Of a stretch of DNA of 8,257 nucleotides, positions 4,532 to 8,257 are shown in pieces. The stretch comes from Clostridiales bacterium UBA3758. GTDB taxonomy: Bacteria > Bacillota > Clostridia > Oscillospirales > Oscillospiraceae. The notes under the pieces were generated by a model. The model was not told the DNA's origin. It searched no databases and saw nothing but the letters and a program-made list of their open reading frames with translations. The stretch covers positions 1-8,257 of the forward strand of contig DFGE01000013.1 of NCBI GenBank assembly GCA_002371675.1. Direction: 5' to 3'. Within the stretch, counting starts at the first letter, position 1; the number at the start of each line of letters is the position of its first letter. The translations under genes and the position numbers were made by a program.

Positions 4532-6241
4532 TTATTCCAGAGAGATCATGTAGTAGTAGACCGGCTGGCCGCCGTTGACGATGCTGACCTCTGCGTCAGG
4601 GAAGTTGTCGATCAGCGTCTTGGCCGCGGCTTCGGCCTCGTCCTGCTTCACGTTTTCGCCGTAATAGACCGTGATGAACTCGGGGTGATAGTCGTCAAAG
4701 GACCAGCTCAGCTCCTTGAAGAGCGTGGGGATGTTGGTGTAGCTGCCGATGAGCGCTCCGTCGAGCAGGGCCAGGTATTCGCCCGCGTGAATCGCGTGCC
4801 CGTCATAATCCGAGTCGCGCGCGGCATAGGTGACCATCGCGGTGTGGACGTTGCCGATGGCGTCTCCCATCGCCCCGACCAGGGATTCCTCGCTCTCGTC
4901 GGGCGCGAAGTTCAGCAGCGCCGAGATGCCCTGCGGTACGGTGCGCGTCGGCATGACAATGACGTGCTTTTCAGTCAGCGGGATGCACTGCTCCGCCGCC
5001 ATGATGATGTTCTTGTTGTTGGGGAAGACGAAGACGGTGTTTGCCGGCGTGCGGTTCACGGCGCGCAGGATATCGTCGGTCGAGGGGTTCATGGTCTGCC
5101 CGCCGGTGACGATGTTGTCCGCGCCGATCTCGCGGAAGAGATCCTCCATGCCCTTGCCTGCGCAGACGGCTACCACGCCGTATTCCTTTTCCGCCTCCGC
5201 AAAGAAGGCGGGGTCTTCCTCCGGCTCGGCAGGCGCGTTCTCCATGTCCTCCAGCTCTTTTTCAACGGCCTCGAGGTCGTCCGTGGACTTGGACTTGCGG
5301 CCGGCGAGGAGATCCAGAGCCTGCAGGCGCATGTTCTCGATCTTGGCGATATCGAGCGCGCCGTATTTCTGACTCTCGGTCAGCGCGGCGCCGGGGATAT
5401 CGGTGTGCACATGCACCTTGAAGATCTCGTCGTCGTCGCTGATGACCAGCGAGTCGCCGATGCTGTCGAGATAGAGGCGCAGCGGCGTGAGATCGACGTC
5501 GGGAGAGCTCTTGCGCACGACATAGACGGTGTCGAAGATGTTCTGCTCCGGCACGTCCACCTGCTCCTCGCCCCAGGAGGCCTCCTGCTCGAGGGAGGCG
5601 GGGTCGATCGGGGCGCCGGAGACGATCTCCCCGCGCAGAGAGGCGAGGATCGCGTTGAGGATGACCATGTAGCCCTTGCCGCCCGCGTCGATGACGCCGG
5701 CCTTTTTGAGCACGGGGTTCTGATTGACGGTGTTCTCCAGGGCGTCCTCGCCGGCCTTGATGGCGGCGGCCAGCGCGCCTTCGAGGTCGGCGCCGGCCTT
5801 GGCGGCCTTGAGACCCGCGGCGGAGGCCAGACGGGAGACGGTGAGGATGGTGCCCTCGGCGGGCTTCATGACGGCCTTGTAGGCGGCCTCCACGCCGTCG
5901 TTCATGGCGCCGGTGAATTCCAGCGCGCCGGCGGTGTCAATGCCCTTGAGGCGGCGGGAGATGCCGCGGAAGAGCAGCGACAGGATGACGCCGGAGTTGC
6001 CGCGCGCCCCGCGCAGCATCGCGCCGGCCACACAGTCGGCCGCGGCGGCGACGGAGTCAAAGTCGCGCTTGCGCAGCTCCGCGGCGGCGTTGTTGATGGT
6101 CAGGCCCATGTTGGTGCCGGTGTCGCCGTCGGGAACGGGGAAGACGTTCAAATCGTTGATGGCCTGGATATTCGCGTGCAGAGCCGCATCCGCGCAGAGA
6201 ATGAACTCCTTGAAGGCTGCGGCGTCGATATAATCTCTCAT
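4532..6241 (-). CDS. fakA: Fatty acid kinase FakA (YloV/DAK2 family)
   Basis: FakA is a cytoplasmic ATP-dependent kinase that phosphorylates fatty acids held by a FakB (DegV-family) carrier, making acyl-phosphate for phospholipid synthesis. The 569-residue protein has the usual order: an N-terminal DAK2 kinase domain (about 8-205) with LNVFPVPDGDTGTNM (31-45), where D38 and D40 should bind Mg-ATP, and RGARGNSGVILS (78-88); a middle domain (about 230-310) with KVHVHTDIPG (275-284); an acidic linker (about 316-350); and a C-terminal domain (about 353-569) with GGQTMNPSTDDI (380-391) and FPNNKNI (406-412). The length fits the family (about 550). The family's Tyr-Cys-Thr-Glu stretch in the middle domain appears as YVVRKS (240-245), so a cysteine proposed as a zinc ligand is missing. 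AAAGAGG lies ten bases before the ATG. It is second in an operon with yloU, 24 bases apart. No fakB is present in the window. Confidence 0.93.
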   Translation of the reverse strand: MRDYIDAAAFKEFILCADAALHANIQAINDLNVFPVPDGDTGTNMGLTINNAAAELRKRDFDSVAAAADCVAGAMLRGARGNSGVILSLLFRGISRRLKGIDTAGALEFTGAMNDGVEAAYKAVMKPAEGTILTVSRLASAAGLKAAKAGADLEGALAAAIKAGEDALENTVNQNPVLKKAGVIDAGGKGYMVILNAILASLRGEIVSGAPIDPASLEQEASWGEEQVDVPEQNIFDTVYVVRKSSPDVDLTPLRLYLDSIGDSLVISDDDEIFKVHVHTDIPGAALTESQKYGALDIAKIENMRLQALDLLAGRKSKSTDDLEAVEKELEDMENAPAEPEEDPAFFAEAEKEYGVVAVCAGKGMEDLFREIGADNIVTGGQTMNPSTDDILRAVNRTPANTVFVFPNNKNIIMAAEQCIPLTEKHVIVMPTRTVPQGISALLNFAPDESEESLVGAMGDAIGNVHTAMVTYAARDSDYDGHAIHAGEYLALLDGALIGSYTNIPTLFKELSWSFDDYHPEFITVYYGENVKQDEAEAAAKTLIDNFPDAEVSIVNGGQPVYYYMISLE

Positions 6242-6265
6242 GGCAGAAGAACCTCTTTGTCTGTG

Positions 6266-6616
6266 TTATCCAATGATGGTATCCACGAAGACGTCGATGG
6301 TCTTCACCGGGATACCGGCGGTCTGGGACAGCTTGTAATTGACCTCGTTGATGATGCTGCGGGACACGGCGAAGATGTTCACGCCCTGATCCACGCCGAT
6401 GTGCAGCTGGAGAGAGACGGTCTGATCGTCATTGTACACGACCTCCACGCCCTTGGACATGGATTCCCTGCGCAGCAGCTGCAGGGGACCGCTGCTCTGG
6501 CTGCGGCTCACCATGCCTTTTACGCCGAAGCAGCCGGTGGCGGCGTCTCCGGCCAGGTTGGAGATCACGTCTCCGGAGATCAGGATGCTGCCCTTGCTGT
6601 TGGTAATATTCACCAT
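6266..6616 (-). CDS. yloU: Asp23/Gls24-family protein, YloU-like
   Basis: This 116-residue protein belongs to the Asp23/Gls24 (DUF322) family of small envelope-stress or membrane-associated proteins of Firmicutes; its homologue commonly precedes yloV/fakA, as here. Its molecular role is poorly defined. It shows GSILISGDVISNLAGDAA (9-26), GCFGVKGM (28-35), a central beta region VEVVYNDDQTVSLQLHIGVD (57-76), and a helix plus C-terminal strand ending in VKTIDVFVDTIIG (104-116). I chose ATG at 6616 over an in-frame ATG at 6688 because AAAGGAG (6625-6631) lies eight bases upstream of it, the family begins with a sequence like VNITN.KG.I.IS, and the longer version adds residues encoded by a hairpin in the leader. 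No membrane segment is present. Confidence 0.9.
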   Translation of the reverse strand: MVNITNSKGSILISGDVISNLAGDAATGCFGVKGMVSRSQSSGPLQLLRRESMSKGVEVVYNDDQTVSLQLHIGVDQGVNIFAVSRSIINEVNYKLSQTAGIPVKTIDVFVDTIIG

Positions 6617-6624
6617 ATCGGAAA

Positions 6625-6631
6625 CTCCTTT
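6625..6631 (-). promoter_or_regulatory. Shine-Dalgarno that sets the yloU start
   Basis: AAAGGAG on the minus strand ends eight bases before ATG 6616. No comparable site precedes the upstream in-frame ATG at 6688, so the shorter protein is preferred. Confidence 0.85.
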
Positions 6632-6653
6632 CCGCACGTAAAACATCATTTGT

Positions 6654-6674
6654 CCGGAGGGGAAGAGCCTCCGG
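6654..6674 (-). promoter_or_regulatory. Leader hairpin of the yloU-fakA operon
   Basis: CCGGAGG and CCTCCGG form a perfect 7-bp stem with a seven-base loop in the predicted leader RNA. One arm contains CCTCC, which could pair with the AAAGGAG ribosome binding site about 25 bases downstream. A switch between these two pairings is conceivable but only inferred; no U-run follows, so it is not an intrinsic terminator. Confidence 0.4.
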
Positions 6675-6707
6675 TTGCACCCGGGCATAAAATGCTCAGG
6701 TTATAAA

Positions 6708-6736
6708 ATTATAGTACAACTTGGGAAAAAGTACAA
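6708..6736 (-). promoter_or_regulatory. Promoter for yloU-fakA with a repeated TTGTACT
   Basis: On the minus strand a perfect TATAAT (6708-6713) lies 17 bases downstream of TTGTAC (6731-6736), which matches only three of six -35 positions. The heptamer TTGTACT occurs twice, at the -35 region (6730-6736) and overlapping the first base of the -10 box (6713-6719). Transcription would begin near 6702 and give a leader of about 86 bases. Confidence 0.65.
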
Positions 6737-6839
6737 GCGCTTTTTGCCAAAAGCCGCTGATTCCGGGATTTCTCGGCAACAGGCACAAATTTCAACCCTG
6801 GCCGATCTGATTTTTTCGTTTTTTTGTGAGCCTTGTCTG

Positions 6840-6868
6840 TTTACAAATTGACAGGAAAATGATAAACT
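6840..6868 (+). promoter_or_regulatory. Promoter region for the PFOR gene
   Basis: TTTACA (6840-6845), a 17-base spacer and TAAACT (6863-6868), with TG one base before the -10 box, form a good extended -10 promoter; the start would be near 6875. A second option, consensus TTGACA (6848-6853) with AATAAC after 18 bases, overlaps it. Two T-tracts 15-29 bases upstream of the first -35 box could act as an UP element. Confidence 0.6.
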
Positions 6869-6876
6869 CAGAATAA

Positions 6877-6897
6877 CTCCCGGAATGCGGTCGGGAG
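6877..6897 (+). promoter_or_regulatory. Small hairpin at the 5' end of the PFOR leader
   Basis: CTCCCG (6877-6882) and CGGGAG (6892-6897) form a 6-bp stem with a nine-base loop right at the predicted 5' end of the transcript. Such 5'-terminal stems can stabilise abundant mRNAs; this role is inferred. Confidence 0.4.
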
Positions 6898-6938
6898 AAA
6901 CACTCACAAATCTTTATAAATGGAGATGATTTATAGAC

Positions 6939-8257
6939 ATGAGACACTTCAAAACCATGGACGGCAATACCGCCGCTGCCCACGTATCCTACGCCTTTAC
7001 CGAAGTTGCCGCTATCTATCCCATCACCCCGTCCAGCCCGATGGCCGACTATGTTGACCAGTGGGCGGCCCAGGGCCGCAAGAACATCTTCGGCACGACC
7101 GTCAAGGTGCAGGAGATGCAGGCGGAGTCCGGTGCGGCCGGCGCCGTTCATGGATCCCTGAACGCCGGTGCTCTGACCACCACCTACACCGCATCCCAGG
7201 GCCTGCTGCTGATGATCCCCAATATGTACAAGATCGCCGGCGAGCTGCTGCCGGGCGTGTTCCACGTTTCCGCCCGTACCGTCGCCAGCCACACCCTGAA
7301 CATCTTCGGTGATCACAGCGACGTTATGGCCTGCCGTCAGACCGGCTTCGCCATGCTGGCCGAAAGCAACGTCCAGGAAGTCATGGACCTCAGCCCCGTG
7401 GCGCATCTGTCCGCCATTAAGGGCCGCGTCCCGTTCCTCAACTTCTTCGACGGTTTCCGCACCTCCCACGAGATCCAGAAGATCCAGGTCTGGGATTACG
7501 ACGATCTGAAGGAAATGGTCGATATGGACGCCGTTCAGGCTTTCCGCGACCGCGCCCTCAGCTCCGAGCATCCCACCATGCGCGGCTCTCACGAGAACGG
7601 CGATATCTTCTTCCAGAACCGCGAGGCCTCCAACAAGTACTATGACGCCGTCCCCGCCATCGTCGAGGAGTACATGGCCAAGATCAATGCCAAGCTCGGC
7701 ACCGACTACCAGCTCTTCAACTACTACGGCGCTCCCGACGCCGACCGCGTCATCGTGGCCATGGGCTCCATCTGCGACGTCGCCGAGGAAGTCATCGACT
7801 ACATGAACGCTCACGGCGAGAAGGTCGGCCTCATCAAGGTCCGCCTGTACCGTCCGTTCTGCCCCGATAAGCTCCTCGCCGCCATCCCCGCCACCTGCAA
7901 GAACCTGGCTGTTCTCGACCGCACCAAGGAACCCGGCGCCCAGGGCGAGCCTCTCTATCTGGACGTCGTCACCGCGCTGGCCAACGCCGGCAGAACGGAT
8001 ATCCGCGTGATCGGCGGCCGCTACGGCCTCGGCTCCAAGGATACCCCGCCCGCTTCCGTGTTCGCCGTCTACAACGAGCTCACCAAGGCTGAGCCCAAGC
8101 GCCAGTTCACCATTGGCATCGTTGACGACGTGACCAACCTCTCCCTCAAGGAAGAGAAGGCTCCCGCCACCGCCGCGGAAGGCACCATCGAGTGCAAGTT
8201 CTGGGGCCTCGGCGGCGACGGCACTGTCGGCGCGAACAAGAACTCCATCAAGATCAT
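6939..8257 (+). CDS. nifJ: Pyruvate:ferredoxin (flavodoxin) oxidoreductase, N-terminal part
   Basis: This is the first 439 codons of the large single-chain enzyme (about 1,170 residues in full) that oxidises pyruvate with CoA to acetyl-CoA and CO2 and reduces ferredoxin, a central reaction of anaerobes. Domain I shows YPITPSSPMAD (27-37) and EMQAESGAAGAVHG (59-72). T30, E63 and R113 correspond, offset by one, to Thr31, Glu64 and Arg114 of the Desulfovibrio africanus enzyme, which contact pyruvate and thiamine pyrophosphate. Domain II follows (about 258-390), with VRLYRPFCP (301-309) and LDRTKEPGAQGEPLY (326-340). FWGLGGDGTVGANKNSIK (421-438) marks the start of the gamma-like domain. The iron-sulfur and thiamine-binding domains lie beyond the window. 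The ATG at 6939 is preceded by GGAGATGAT (6922-6930), a long match to the anti-Shine-Dalgarno. Codons are strongly C-ending, as expected for a highly expressed gene. The frame is open to the right edge. Confidence 0.96.
   Translation, partial: MRHFKTMDGNTAAAHVSYAFTEVAAIYPITPSSPMADYVDQWAAQGRKNIFGTTVKVQEMQAESGAAGAVHGSLNAGALTTTYTASQGLLLMIPNMYKIAGELLPGVFHVSARTVASHTLNIFGDHSDVMACRQTGFAMLAESNVQEVMDLSPVAHLSAIKGRVPFLNFFDGFRTSHEIQKIQVWDYDDLKEMVDMDAVQAFRDRALSSEHPTMRGSHENGDIFFQNREASNKYYDAVPAIVEEYMAKINAKLGTDYQLFNYYGAPDADRVIVAMGSICDVAEEVIDYMNAHGEKVGLIKVRLYRPFCPDKLLAAIPATCKNLAVLDRTKEPGAQGEPLYLDVVTALANAGRTDIRVIGGRYGLGSKDTPPASVFAVYNELTKAEPKRQFTIGIVDDVTNLSLKEEKAPATAAEGTIECKFWGLGGDGTVGANKNSIKI

Larger units (their letters stand above)
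6617..6938. other. Divergent intergenic region between yloU-fakA and the PFOR gene
   Basis: These 322 bases contain no plausible gene. They hold the leader and promoter of yloU-fakA (6617-6736), an imperfect hairpin at 6736-6758 (AGCGCTTTT against AAAAGcCGCT), a nondescript stretch, two T-tracts (6811-6816 and 6819-6825), the promoter region of the PFOR gene and its leader. I saw no convincing Rex or CcpA operator. Confidence 0.75.

Noticed and set aside
6617..6688. A longer N-terminus of YloU starting at ATG 6688
   Set aside because: No ribosome binding site precedes it, and the extra residues fall in the leader hairpin; ATG 6616 has AAAGGAG at ideal spacing.
4685..6706. A 673-codon plus-strand open frame opposite fakA and yloU
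   Set aside because: It is antisense to two well-recognised genes. Long open frames opposite GC-rich genes are expected, and its Gly/Asp/Val/Leu-rich translation resembles no family.
6736..6758. Imperfect hairpin resembling a terminator upstream of the yloU promoter
   Set aside because: It has a bulge and a low-GC stem, no gene ends nearby on either strand, and the T-run on the minus strand is displaced by several bases.
6833..6854. Possible Rex or other operator (TTGT..ACAA and CTGT..ACAG) at the PFOR promoter
   Set aside because: The half sites are short and their spacing does not match the known 18-base Rex consensus; the match is what AT-rich promoter DNA gives by chance.
6792..7814. 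A 340-codon minus-strand open frame opposite PFOR
   Set aside because: PFOR has unambiguous motifs throughout; the antisense frame is a by-product of C-ending codons.

Overview
The window looks like chromosomal DNA from a GC-rich anaerobic Firmicute, probably a gut clostridium of the Oscillospirales type. The evidence is a partial pyruvate:ferredoxin oxidoreductase, a paired yloU/fakA operon, AGGAGG-type ribosome binding sites, sigma-A-like promoters with 17-base spacers, and a lipoprotein with a type II signal peptide. The taxonomic placement is inference from gene content and composition; no rRNA or tRNA gene is present.

Layout from left to right: (1) Positions 1-191 hold no convincing gene. 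They contain half of a probable intrinsic terminator at the left edge and a 158-base, almost fully self-complementary element (32-189) with terminal inverted repeats and flanking TA dinucleotides, which looks like a MITE. (2) A minus-strand pair, cdsA (1896-1898 start, GTG) followed by a YegS/DgkB-type lipid kinase, with its own promoter at 1943-1971. (3) A minus-strand gene for a 518-residue membrane protein with a long extracytoplasmic coiled coil built on a Leu-x-x-Gly heptad, ending in a terminator at 2032-2063. (4) Divergent from it, a small plus-strand lipoprotein of unknown function; both have good promoters back to back in 3725-3815. (5) A perfect 17-bp hairpin that separates the lipoprotein from the convergent minus-strand yloU-fakA operon. 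(6) A 322-base divergent intergenic region with promoters for yloU-fakA (minus) and for the pyruvate:ferredoxin oxidoreductase gene (plus), which runs off the right edge after 439 codons.

Three of the enzymes act around phosphatidic acid. FakA activates fatty acids to acyl-phosphate for phospholipid synthesis, the lipid kinase remakes phosphatidic acid from diacylglycerol, and CdsA turns phosphatidic acid into CDP-diacylglycerol. PFOR supplies acetyl-CoA and reduced ferredoxin. Much of the window is therefore ordinary housekeeping DNA. The parts that deserve a second look are the MITE-like element, the heptad-repeat membrane protein with its divergent lipoprotein, the loss of a probable metal-ligand cysteine in FakA, and hairpins in several 5' leaders. 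I saw no defence system, CRISPR array, prophage or other clearly new multi-gene system.
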